Part shown: one piece after another, positions 1 through 7,325 of the stretch
How the letters are laid out: each line of letters begins with the position of its first letter
How positions within the stretch are numbered: the first letter of the stretch is position 1
NCBI GenBank assembly: GCA_963835855.1
Contig: CAWIHA010000028.1
Location: 1 to 64,000, forward strand
DNA from: CAWIHA01 sp963835855
GTDB lineage: Bacteria > Acidobacteriota > Terriglobia > Bryobacterales > Bryobacteraceae
Length of the DNA stretch: 64,000 nt
Direction of reading: 5' to 3'
The notes under the pieces: generated by a model
Told to the model about the DNA's origin: nothing
The model's database searches: none
Seen by the model: only the letters and a program-made list of their open reading frames with translations
Translations under genes and position numbers: made by a program

Positions 1-1963
1 GAGCCGCACGCGCCGTTAGCTCAAGGTGGGGCTTGCGCGCCTGGATGGCGCAACCGCCCGTGCCGCCGGAGGTCGTGCAGGTCTGGTCTGCGAGGGTCGT
101 GAAATAGATGTTCGAGGCGCCTGAGGGGGTGGTCGCCGAATTGTCGATGGTAATCCCGCTGGTACCGCCGGCCTCGGCTGTAGCTCCGGTGGGCGTAGCG
201 CTGCCGCCGAGAAAACCGCTGGTCACGTCGAAGCCCATGACGCAGCCGTCGGCCAGGCTGTTGTTGCAAGTTGCGGGCACCCCGTAGCTGAGCACGCTCA
301 CGAAGACGTAATCCTTGCTGCCATTGTAGAATTCGCTGACCTGCAGGCCAGCGGAATAGAGGCTATTCGTGTAGTTGCTGCTAAGGACCGGGCCCGCCGT
401 GGCGGCAGTGCTCATCGCATCGGAGTTGATGGACACCTGGTACAGGGTGTTGTTCCCCGCTCCGGTGTTTCCGACAACGTAAAGGTGGCCGGAAGGGCTC
501 GACGGAGACGACGTGAGGTAAGCGTTGTCGAAGGTGCCTGATAGAAGGAACTCATGCCCCGCCCCCAGCGTGGTCTCGGCGCCACTCCCGCTCGTAAAGG
601 TGGTTGGAAATTGGAAAACGCCGCTGCACGGGGTATGGGCGCCACAAGGCGATTGGGCGGTGGTGTTGCCGTCCGCTCCCGCAAAGACATAGACCATGCC
701 GGCCGCGGAATCCACCAGCGGGCCGTCCACAAGCCCAAAAATGGCGTCCAGCCGGCTGGATGTGCCGGCCGTGGCGCCTGTTGCGGCATTGATGGCGTAC
801 AGGTACCCGCAGGGGGTTCCCGGCGTCGCGCAGGTCGACGATGTATTGAGCAAATAGTCGCCCACGAAGATTCTGCCCGATGCGGCATCGTAGACCGGGC
901 TGCTGAGCGCCGCGGAACTCACCGGGACCGGCCACGGGGTCGTTGCCTCGGCGGGAGTTCCCTGGAAGATTCCGGTGAACTTGTGTAGCCTGCCACCGTC
1001 GTCGCCGATGTAGAGCGTATCCGAGCTGTAATCGTAAAAAGGCGGGGAGCCGCTGTCGTTGGCGCCGCCGCTGAAAGCCAGGGTGGTCATGCAGGGCGCC
1101 GTACAACTCTGATAGGCGGTTGCGGCGACTCCCGTCGGAGTGCCCGGGTTGGAAGGGGTCTGGCTGGATGATGCCTGCCACTTCAAGACCACCAGGCTGG
1201 CGGCTCCCCCGGTGCCGGTCTGGGCGAACACCACCTGCGAGCCGTCGAGCGAGAACACGACCGAGGTGACGATGGCTCCGCTCGTGTTAAAGGCCCAGTA
1301 GACCGAGGGCACCGTGCCGCCGCACCCCGTATAAAGGTTATCGTAGGCGACAATGCTCGCGGTGGTCGCACTCCCCGCCAGTCCGGTATTGTAGACGACG
1401 AAATCGGGCTGTGAAGCACTCCCGCAATTCGCGCTGCCCGTGCTAAATGAGTACTTGGCAGGGAACATGCCCAAGCCCGCTGAGGCGCCACTTTCCAAGT
1501 TCTCGCTCCAGTCGGTGTGCACGCGCCTGCTGGGGTAAGAGTGGGGTTGCGGGACATGCCGTCCGCCCTGAGGACCTGACGGAGCCCAGGCGAGCCCACG
1601 CCTTAGCGGGCCGGCCGGGACGTGAGCGCCGGTCCCTGGCGTTTCCGTGGTCGCGGCCGGTGCTGCATTGTCCGGATCCGGCAGCGTGACAACGGCGTCT
1701 GGGCGTGTGGAACTCCGCTGCCTCTGCTGAAGCTTGAAGCGAGGATCATTGACGATCTTGACCCAACGGCCGTACGTGCCGTTCCGGACCGCGTCCCCAG
1801 CCGTTCCCGGGTTGGAGAAGATGAGGTGATGGTGAGTCCAGTCGTGAGGCTCGCCCAGGCCTTCCTGCGCGAGCGCCGGAAGCGCGCACAGCACGGCGAG
1901 CGCCACGGCCGCTAGGCCGCCCCGCCTCTTACCAGTTGGAATTGTGAACGAGGTTGTAGGCAT
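1..1963 (-). CDS. Exported beta-propeller-like protein (C-terminus off window)
   Basis: An uninterrupted minus-strand frame runs from the ATG at 1963 to the window edge (654 codons). The N-terminus has a basic stretch (GKRRGG) and a hydrophobic segment ending ALPALAQ, a clear signal peptide. The mature part is rich in Gly, Ser, Thr and aromatics and has recurring blade-like segments such as SPVYDAASGRIFVGD and GPLVDSAAGMVYVFAG, plus DTLYIGDDGGRLHKF, suggesting a PQQ/propeller fold in a secreted protein. The ATG lies inside the 3' end of the upstream S53 fragment (35-nt overlap), so the pair may have been translationally coupled. Substrate and function are unknown. Shadow frames on both strands are ignored. 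Confidence 0.75.
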   Translation of the reverse strand, partial: MPTTSFTIPTGKRRGGLAAVALAVLCALPALAQEGLGEPHDWTHHHLIFSNPGTAGDAVRNGTYGRWVKIVNDPRFKLQQRQRSSTRPDAVVTLPDPDNAAPAATTETPGTGAHVPAGPLRRGLAWAPSGPQGGRHVPQPHSYPSRRVHTDWSENLESGASAGLGMFPAKYSFSTGSANCGSASQPDFVVYNTGLAGSATTASIVAYDNLYTGCGGTVPSVYWAFNTSGAIVTSVVFSLDGSQVVFAQTGTGGAASLVVLKWQASSSQTPSNPGTPTGVAATAYQSCTAPCMTTLAFSGGANDSGSPPFYDYSSDTLYIGDDGGRLHKFTGIFQGTPAEATTPWPVPVSSAALSSPVYDAASGRIFVGDYLLNTSSTCATPGTPCGYLYAINAATGATAGTSSRLDAIFGLVDGPLVDSAAGMVYVFAGADGNTTAQSPCGAHTPCSGVFQFPTTFTSGSGAETTLGAGHEFLLSGTFDNAYLTSSPSSPSGHLYVVGNTGAGNNTLYQVSINSDAMSTAATAGPVLSSNYTNSLYSAGLQVSEFYNGSKDYVFVSVLSYGVPATCNNSLADGCVMGFDVTSGFLGGSATPTGATAEAGGTSGITIDNSATTPSGASNIYFTTLADQTCTTSGGTGGCAIQARKPHLELTARAA

Positions 1964-3089
1964 TGATGGTTCCGATGCCGGTGGCGAAGTCCCAGCCCGC
2001 TGCAGTTCCGTAGGCCGGTTCGTACAAGGTGTTGGATAAGGACAGCACGCCCCGCCTGGCCGAATCCAGGTAGCAGTTGTAAGTGCCGGTACAATTCACG
2101 TCCATGTCGCCTTGCGTCACGTCGTAGAAAACGCAAGCAGATGCCAGTCCTCGCCGCAGCGGTGGCAGGCTGCTGGAATTGCAGGTGCTGCTGCCGCTGG
2201 AGCCGTATTCGCTGGCGGCGATCCGGTAATAGGCCGGGTTGGGATTGCCTTGTGGGCCCCACATCTGATTCACCAGCGCCTGAATGCCCGCCATGATGGG
2301 CGAGGAGAACGACGTTCCACCTGCGCCAGACCACGTGCCCGGCGCGCCCGAGCAGGGTGTGCCGCCACGCAGTCGGTCGCTCCAGCAAAATGGGTAATAG
2401 TGGCCCCAGATGCCATTGGCCGCAAACAGGGAAACATCGGGAATATCGCGCACGCCATCGGCCGGGTTGCCAAACACCGATTGCCAAGATGGTTTCGCGT
2501 ACCCGGCGCAGGTGCCGCTAACCACGCCGGCCGTGCTGGGCGTTCCGGTGGCACAGCCGCTCGGTCCGCCGCTGCCCGAGACGACGGTCAGAAAGCTCGT
2601 CGCGCTATTGTTACAGAAGCCGTTTGGGCCGTAAGTCGTGGTATAGCCCTTGGAGCTGGCGATCAGAACGCTGGCGCAGGAATCGTTCCAGGGGATCTCC
2701 GGAATATAAGATTTCGCGGAGGCGTAAGTGGCAGTGTTAACCGGGTTCCAGTAAGTGCTAGTCGTGCCAGCGTATGTGTCGCCGAAGTCAGTGCCGCCCA
2801 CAGCGACGTTGTAGGGAGTCGAGGCGAATCCGCTCACGCCGATGCCGTGTGTCGCCTGGGTAGTGTTGGCATCGCAACTGGCGGCGCCTTCATCGCCGCT
2901 AGAAACGAAAACCGAGATGGACTCGGCCGCCGCCTGCTGATACGCCGAGTAGTACGCTGCATTCGCTGCGGCCCCGTTCGCCGCCTCGCACTCGCCGTAA
3001 CTGATGCTGAAGATGGCGGGCGGGCTGCTGCCATTGATCAGGTTCTCGAAGGCAATCAGGCCGCCAACTTCGGCTCCGCCGGTACGCAA
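1929..3089 (-). pseudogene. 5'-truncated S53 (sedolisin) peptidase
   Basis: The frame encodes the C-terminal part of a sedolisin catalytic domain: the oxyanion-Asp region (VFVSSGDEGAAS) and the nucleophile motif GAGGTSFSSPIMAG. The prodomain and the segment with the catalytic Glu and Asp (E-x3-D) are missing. The first usable codon is a TTG at 3089, with an in-frame TGA five codons upstream, so the break is at about 3090-3105. A complete paralogue lies at 7326-12179. It is called a remnant because an S53 enzyme without its Glu/Asp cannot be active. A deletion in the assembly is the alternative. Confidence 0.8.
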
Positions 3090-3259
3090 GAACTTGGGAC
3101 TGCCTCATTTCAAGCGATTTCTCGGGCACCTCTCTGTCCTCTCCTTCCTTCGCCCGGTTTGCTTCTCCTTGGCCACCGCACCCTATCCGGCTGGCACCGG
3201 CAGAGCCGCAATTCGCCGCACCATGCCGCCGGATCAGTCTGTCGAGTAAGATTGGGAGC

Positions 3260-3577
3260 ATGCGGATCGGCATGCTTCTTTTTCCCCGCCTCACGCAGCT
3301 CGACCTCACAGGTCCTTACGAAGTCCTCTCGCGGCTCTCAGATACGAATGTCCTGTTACTGTGGAAGACGCGCGAAGCTGTCATTAGCAACTCCGGCATG
3401 TCGATTATGCCCACCGTAACGCTCGACGAATGTGCTCAACTCGATATTGTTTTTGTGCCGGGTGGCAGCACCTTGAGCGGCCGCACAGCACAAGCTGGCG
3501 TAGCCGCCTCGCGAGAATCCGTTGAAAATGCTAGAGAACTGGTAATTGCTTTGCGATATTGCGCTGTTCGTGGCTGA
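3260..3577 (+). pseudogene. DJ-1/PfpI (GATase-1-like) family N-terminal stub
   Basis: The start MRIGMLLFPRLTQLDLTGP and the later IVFVPGG are typical of the first 70-75 residues of DJ-1/PfpI proteins, often found as N-terminal domains of GlxA-type regulators or isonitrile hydratase-like enzymes. Family members are about 190-230 residues. Here homology stops after VFVPGG and is followed by about 30 unrelated residues, so the nucleophile-elbow Cys and the rest of the fold are absent. It lies just upstream of the Dph6-like gene on the same strand. Read as a 3'-deleted remnant. Confidence 0.65.
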
Positions 3578-3608
3578 GGCGGAACGGCGCACGCGCTACA
3601 ATGCGTGC

Positions 3609-4265
3609 GTGAAACGAATCGCCCTTTCCTGGAGCAGCGGCAAGGATAGCGCCTGGGCGCTGCACGTTCTGAAACAGACGGCCGGCATCGAATTGACAGC
3701 CCTGATCACGACCTTTAACTGCGCAGCCGATCGAGTCGCCATGCACGCCATACGGCGCCGGCTGGTTGAGGCTCAGGCTGAGCGCCTCGATTTGCCGCTG
3801 TGGTCCCTGGAGCTTCCGTGGCCGTGCGCTAACGGCATTTATGAGGAGCTCATGGGAGGCATTTGCCGCCGCGCCCTAGCCGCGGGCGTGAGTACCATCG
3901 CTTTCGGAGATCTCTTTCTTCGCGATGTCCGTGGGTACCGTGAGCGCCAACTTCAGGGCACAGGCCTTGAGCCACTCTTCCCTCTCTGGAACCTTCCCAC
4001 CCAGGAACTTGCGGCCGACATGGTCCGCGCTGGCGTCAAAGCGAAAGTGACGTGCGTGGATCCCAGACATCTGGATCGCAGTTACGCCGGGCGCGGCTTC
4101 GATGCGGCATTTATCTCCGCTTTACCATCGAGCGTGGATCCGTGCGGCGAGAATGGCGAATTTCATACTTTTGTCCACGACGCCCCGGTCTTTTCACGTC
4201 CGATCGATATTCAGACTGGCGAGATCGTGGAGCGCGACGGCTTCATTTTCGCGGACGTGCTATAG
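3609..4265 (+). CDS. Dph6-like (DUF71) ATP-binding protein
   Basis: 218 residues from a GTG at 3609; the longer frame from 3546 adds an unrelated 21-residue extension. The PP-loop near the N-terminus is LSWSSGKDSAWAL, and the C-terminal motif GENGEFHTF is diagnostic of the Dph6/diphthine-ammonia-ligase (adenine nucleotide alpha-hydrolase) family. In eukaryotes Dph6 amidates diphthine; bacteria lack diphthamide, so the bacterial substrate is unknown. Length is normal for the bacterial family and the gene looks intact. No operon partner is evident. Confidence 0.85.
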   Translation: MKRIALSWSSGKDSAWALHVLKQTAGIELTALITTFNCAADRVAMHAIRRRLVEAQAERLDLPLWSLELPWPCANGIYEELMGGICRRALAAGVSTIAFGDLFLRDVRGYRERQLQGTGLEPLFPLWNLPTQELAADMVRAGVKAKVTCVDPRHLDRSYAGRGFDAAFISALPSSVDPCGENGEFHTFVHDAPVFSRPIDIQTGEIVERDGFIFADVL

Positions 4266-4640
4266 CGGCCGGTTGCGCAGCCGTTCAGACGATTGGCAAG
4301 AACTGCTTTATCCCTTCTTGCAGCTTAGCTTGGGTTAGCTAACGTTAATGCGCGATAACGCCTGCGAACCAGCTATTATTGGGCGCTACTGACGGAGAGC
4401 CACCTGACGCGGCGACTGGTCGGGCAGTGGTTCTTCCTGGCCGGATTGCACAGCGGGGTGGTGTCAAGAAAGAAGCTCGCCCTTGGGTCTTGGGGCGGCA
4501 TCCCATAGCGGCGCGGCGATCACCCCTTCCCGCATCGCCGATGTGTGGCAGCGCACAAGTTCTCTTCCCTGCGCGGCGGACTGCCGTGCCTACGGCTTCG
4601 CCCTGCGGGTGCGCTCTCTTAAGGTACTACCCCACGGACT
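4266..4640. other. Non-coding stretch before the peptide array
   Basis: No credible gene on either strand. Its right part contains copy 1 of a 51-bp interspersed repeat (4571-4621), which recurs inside the peptide array. Confidence 0.5.
4571..4621. repeat. 51-bp interspersed repeat, copy 1
   Basis: The sequence starts GCGCGGCGGACTGCCGTG and ends GCTCTCTTA, and recurs at 5055-5105 with about 4 mismatches. Copy 2 has replaced the start of peptide unit 3. The GC-rich, partly self-complementary make-up (GGCTTCGCC core) suggests a REP-like mobile repeat. Confidence 0.7.
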
Positions 4641-4937
4641 TCACCCTGGTATGGACTTCACCTTGGTGTTGACGCTCATGCTGCCTATCTTCTTGACAGC
4701 CGGCGTCTCGTAGCGTGGCGATTCTTCGTGCGGCTGAACCGGAGCCTGTGCCGACTGTTGGCTGGCGTTATCCATGGGACAAACCATAACACAACGCACC
4801 TGGGGTGGCACGGACTTCGCCGGTCTGGTGTTGACGCTCATGCTGCCGATCTTCTTGACACTCGGCGTCTCGTAACGTGGCGATTCTTCGTGCGGCTGAA
4901 CCGGAGCCTGTGCCGACTGTTGGCTGGCGTTATCCAT
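4641..4937 (-). CDS. Peptide units 4 and 5 fused in frame (98 aa)
   Basis: ATG at 4937 opens unit 4 (MDNASQQ..., YETPSVKKIGSMSVNT). Its stop position reads GTG CCA, so translation continues through the former untranslated leader as PPQVRCVMVCP and into unit 5, whose own ATG at 4775 is in the same frame. Unit 5 ends with the different tail TKVKSIPG and a stop at 4643-4641. Unit 5 could also be made alone (44 aa, 4641-4775). A two-leader precursor like this resembles multi-core RiPP precursors, but whether it is functional or drift is unknown. Confidence 0.6.
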   Translation of the reverse strand: MDNASQQSAQAPVQPHEESPRYETPSVKKIGSMSVNTRPAKSVPPQVRCVMVCPMDNASQQSAQAPVQPHEESPRYETPAVKKIGSMSVNTKVKSIPG

Positions 4938-5102
4938 GGGACAAACCATAACACAACGCACCTGGGGTGGCACGGACTTCGCTGGTCTGGTGTTGACGCT
5001 CATGCTGCCGATCTTCTTGACAGCCGGCGTCTCGTAGCGTGGCGATTCTTCGTGGCGCGGCGGACTGCCGTGTCTGCGGCTTCGCCCTGCGGATGGGCTC
5101 TC
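4938..5102 (-). pseudogene. Peptide unit 3: N-terminus replaced by a 51-bp repeat
   Basis: The frame continues from the stop of unit 2 through repeat copy 2 (5055-5105) into HEESPRYETPAVKKIGSMS and the tail VNTRPAKSVPP. The usual MDNASQQ start is gone and no ATG precedes the leader motif; the first in-frame ATG is the one in GSM at 5003. The stop seen in units 1 and 2 has changed (TTG TAA to GTG CCA), so the frame reads straight into unit 4. Probably not expressed independently. Confidence 0.6.
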
Positions 5103-5105
5103 TTA
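5055..5105. repeat. 51-bp interspersed repeat, copy 2 (inside the array)
   Basis: About 92% identical to 4571-4621 and in the same orientation. It sits exactly where unit 3 should begin and accounts for the 138-bp instead of 162-bp spacing there. Confidence 0.7.
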
Positions 5106-5237
5106 TTCCAACGACTTCGCCGGTCTGGTGTTGACGCTCATGCTGCCGATCTTCTTGACAGCCGGCGTCTCGTAGCATGGCGATTCTTCGTGCGGCTGAA
5201 CCGGAGCCTGTGCCGACTCTTGGCTGGCGTTATCCAT
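5103..5237 (-). CDS. Peptide unit 2 of the tandem array (44 aa)
   Basis: ATG at 5237, TAA at 5105-5103. Same N-terminus as unit 1 except Q7E, then PCYETPAVKKIG and the tail SMSVNTRPAKSLE. The Y-x2-P-x-V-x3-G-x5-T pattern is complete. Arg before Tyr is replaced by Cys, which is unique to this unit. Its stop is directly followed, in the same frame, by the second 51-bp repeat and then unit 3. Confidence 0.6.
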   Translation of the reverse strand: MDNASQESAQAPVQPHEESPCYETPAVKKIGSMSVNTRPAKSLE

Positions 5238-5267
5238 GAGACAAACCATAACACAACGCACCTGGGG

Positions 5268-5399
5268 TTACAACGACTTCCCCGGTTTGGCGGTGGCGCT
5301 CATGCTGCCGATCTTCTTGACAGCCGGCGTCTCGTAGCGTGGCGATTCTTCGTGCGGCTGAACCGGAGCCTGTGCCGACTGTTGGCTGGCATTATCCAT
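5268..5399 (-). CDS. Peptide unit 1 of the tandem array (43 aa)
   Basis: ATG at 5399, TAA at 5270-5268. It begins MDNASQQSAQAPVQPHEE, then the leader-like YETPAVKKIG, then the tail SMSATAKPGKSL. This unit is farthest upstream and lacks the Thr that follows the Gly by six positions in the other units. The 30 bases before the ATG (GTTGTGTTATGGTTTGTCCC) are conserved in all intact units, but no strong Shine-Dalgarno is seen. It lies 30 bp downstream of the truncated methyltransferase frame. Its product could be a RiPP precursor; the residues after the leader motif are too few for a classical lasso core. Confidence 0.6.
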   Translation of the reverse strand: MDNASQQSAQAPVQPHEESPRYETPAVKKIGSMSATAKPGKSL

Positions 5400-5429
5400 G
5401 GGACAAACCATAACACAACGGACCTGGGG

Positions 5430-5849
5430 TTACAACAGGGAAGATGGGGTCAATGGGGCATCGAGCCGCGCCACGGCGTGGGGAAACGGCCGGGGCTTGA
5501 AGGCGAGCAGGCGCAGGCCGGCCGCGGTCAGCTCTTCGGCTACCTCCTGTTCGGTGAATCGGTGCTCGAACTTGTCGGTCATCGAGTCGCCCGCCTCCAC
5601 GGTCGGGGTCAGCCGAAGTGCCCTTCGCATAGCATTGGCCGCGAGCGTAGCCGTCCTCGCCCGCCAGCCGTCCGCCCGGCGCAGAAAGAACGACATCAGC
5701 AGGGGGGCGCCCAGCTTCATCTGCCGCGCCAGGGCCCGCAGGAATGCGGCCCGGCGCGCACTCTCCGGGACGTGCGTGTATCCGCCCCAGCCAATCACGA
5801 CGCCGTCAAACCGCTCTCCGAACGCGGGGACCTCGGATGGCTGTCCCGT
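5430..5849 (-). pseudogene. SAM-dependent methyltransferase, N-terminus missing
   Basis: The frame encodes FDGVVIGWGGYTHVPE, then an amphipathic helix and APLLMSFFLRR, and ends with the EHRFTEQEVAEELTAAG helix-strand unit; this is the second half of a class I methyltransferase Rossmann fold. The SAM-binding motif I (GxGxG) half is absent, because an in-frame TAA at 5852-5850 and the start of the oppositely oriented gene at 5837 cut it off. It lies immediately upstream of the peptide array on the same strand, so it may be a remnant of a maturation enzyme. That link is inference only. Confidence 0.6.
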
Positions 5850-6686
5850 TTATCCTAACTAATGTGCGGTCGGTTCTGGCATTGGCCTTCTGTTTTACGG
5901 TTCCCGTCTTCGCCGAAGACGCACGGGAGATCGTGCGCCGCTCCGTCGAGTTGGATCAGACAAACTGGGTCCGGATGGCTGATTACACTTGGGTGGGCCG
6001 CTTGCGCGAGCGCCATTTCGATTCGCATAACCACGTCACTTCAGAACACCAGGAGGCCTGGGAAACCATCATTCTGGATGGCCAGCCCTTTCGTCGAATG
6101 CTGGAGTGGGATGGCAAGCCGCTGCTGGCTGACAAACAGCGGAAGCAACAGCAAAGACTGGACGAAGCCGCCGCCAAGCTGGAAAAGGAAACAGCGGAGC
6201 AAAAACAGCGCCACGCAGCCGACTATGAGAAGGCACGCCGCCGCGAGCGCGAATTCCTGCTCGATATACCGAATGCCTACGACTTTCGGCTCGAAGGAAC
6301 CGGCAAGGTTGACGGTTACGATGTTTGGGTCATCTCCGGCGTGCCAAAACCGGGATATCACGCGAAGAGCCGTGACGGCGCGGCATTGCTGAAGATCCGC
6401 GGCAAGATCTGGATTGAAAAATCCGGCTACCAGTGGGTCCAGCTGGAAGCGCAAACCATGAAGACCATCTCGTTCGGGTTGTTTCTCGCCTGGTTGAACC
6501 CCCGGTGCGAAGCTGCTCCTGGAGCAGACACGAATCAACCATGAAGTTTGGTTGCCCAAGCGCGAGTATCTGAGCGGGAGCGGACGTGTCGGGCTGGTGA
6601 AGAGGGTGGTGGAGGACCAGGAAATCACATGGAGCGACTATAAGAAGTTCCGCGTCGATTCCAAATTGGTGCCCAGCGAACCGTAA
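5837..6686 (+). pseudogene. Exported protein of unknown function, frameshifted near the 3' end
   Basis: From the ATG at 5837: signal peptide (LALAFCFTVPVFAEDA), then a domain with YTWVGRLRERHFDS, a Lys/Glu/Gln-rich coiled segment (about residues 100-140) and IWIEKSGYQWVQLEAQ. The architecture recalls LolA-like outer-membrane sorting or sigma-E RseB-type folds common in Acidobacteriota, but I cannot name a function. The original frame stops at 6544. The true C-terminus (KLLLEQTRINHEVWLPKR ... WSDYKKFRVDSK) continues in another frame to 6686. The shift lies at the C-run at about 6499-6505, a classic indel site. Confidence 0.65.
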
Positions 6687-6780
6687 GAATGGCGGGGCTT
6701 GTTTGCTTTGACATAAAAGCCCGACTCGTAAGAGTACGCGGGCTCTCCGACGCGACTACCGATAACAGGGGATAACGTCC

Positions 6781-6965
6781 TAGTGTCCTGAGTCAGAAGT
6801 TCGTAGTAGAAGTCCGGGTGTGGGGCGGGTCCTCTGACCCGCGGCCGACGCCCTCGTCGGCCTGCTTTGAAATGCGCTTACGGGATGCCGGACCAGGGGT
6901 CCGGTGCGGACGAGGGCGTCCGCACCACTTCGACTTATCTGGTGAATTTCTGACTCAGGACACTA
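6781..6965. mobile_element. MITE-like element with 22-bp terminal inverted repeats (IS630-like)
   Basis: The left end TAGTGTCCTGAGTCAGAAGT (6781 onward, 22 bp) and the right end (6944-6965) are reverse complements with one mismatch. The element is 185 bp with no transposase gene, and both ends carry TA, matching the TA target duplication of the IS630/Tc1-mariner superfamily. The interior has further GC-rich complementary stretches around GACGCCCTCGTCGG and GGACGAGGGCGTCC. Confidence 0.75.
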
Positions 6966-7252
6966 GTTCCAGGCCCGCTTGGGAATTTCTAAGCGATGAA
7001 GATTACACGAACGTGTGGAACGCCATGAACGATCTCGAGTCGTGCTCGCACTCAGCAGGCTCGTCAGATTGATCCTCCACCAGTCTTGCGACAGCGTCGT
7101 GGATCTATGGGAACCGGAATACGCACCCGCTGGATCAACCGAGTCCTATGTCCCGAGTCTTTATCTTTTTGTCCGACCCGATGCCGAAGTGAACGCGTTT
7201 GTGTGAGAAACTCGCATCGCTCGCGCCTGTTGTCACGTGCTGTGCCGCACGC

Positions 7253-7280
7253 GGAAAAGAGGGAGGCTCTCAAGCCTCCC
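7253..7280 (-). terminator. Rho-independent terminator of the S53/Ig protein gene
   Basis: On the minus strand an 8-bp perfect stem GGGAGGCT/AGCCTCCC with a 4-nt loop is followed by TCTTTTCC, 46 bp past the stop codon at 7326. Confidence 0.75.
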
Positions 7281-7325
7281 CCGGTGCGAGAGTCGCTACT
7301 GGTTACGCTTCAGCGGGCATTCTAT

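Larger units (their letters stand above)
4641..5399 (-). repeat. Tandem array of five RiPP-precursor-like units, 162-bp period
   Basis: Five minus-strand copies of a roughly 44-codon gene plus its conserved upstream leader. The internal GSM ATG lies at 5303, 5141, 5003, 4841 and 4679: spacings 162, 138, 162 and 162. Each unit carries the stretch PRYETPAVKKIGSMS with minor changes. The Y-x2-P-x-V-x3-G spacing (and the following T in four units) is the leader pattern bound by RRE/B1 proteins in lasso-peptide pathways. The 162-bp period is a multiple of three, so loss of a stop fuses neighbouring units in frame. Units 3 to 5 are fused this way. Confidence 0.85.
6687..7325. other. Intergenic region holding a MITE and a terminator
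   Basis: Apart from the MITE (6781-6965) and the minus-strand terminator (7253-7280), the stretch 6985-7205 has weakly protein-like frames (for example FLSDEDYTNVWNAMNDLES) broken by stops and shifts. It may be a degraded gene. I recognise nothing in it. Confidence 0.4.

Noticed and set aside
2112..3419. 435-codon plus-strand ORF
   Set aside because: Antisense of the S53 catalytic domain; Arg/Ala/Gly-rich composition and no domain.
4641..5399. CRISPR array
   Set aside because: The repeat unit is 162 bp and almost entirely conserved, without unique spacers or cas genes.
4641..5399. Classical lasso-peptide cluster
   Set aside because: The leader pattern fits, but single-unit cores are 6-7 residues with no ring-forming Gly/Cys1 and Asp/Glu7-9, and no B or C enzymes are in the window.
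4728..5858. 376-codon plus-strand ORF across the peptide array
   Set aside because: It is the antisense of the tandem repeat; repeats whose period is a multiple of three keep several frames open. The minus strand has starts, stops and a recognisable leader motif.
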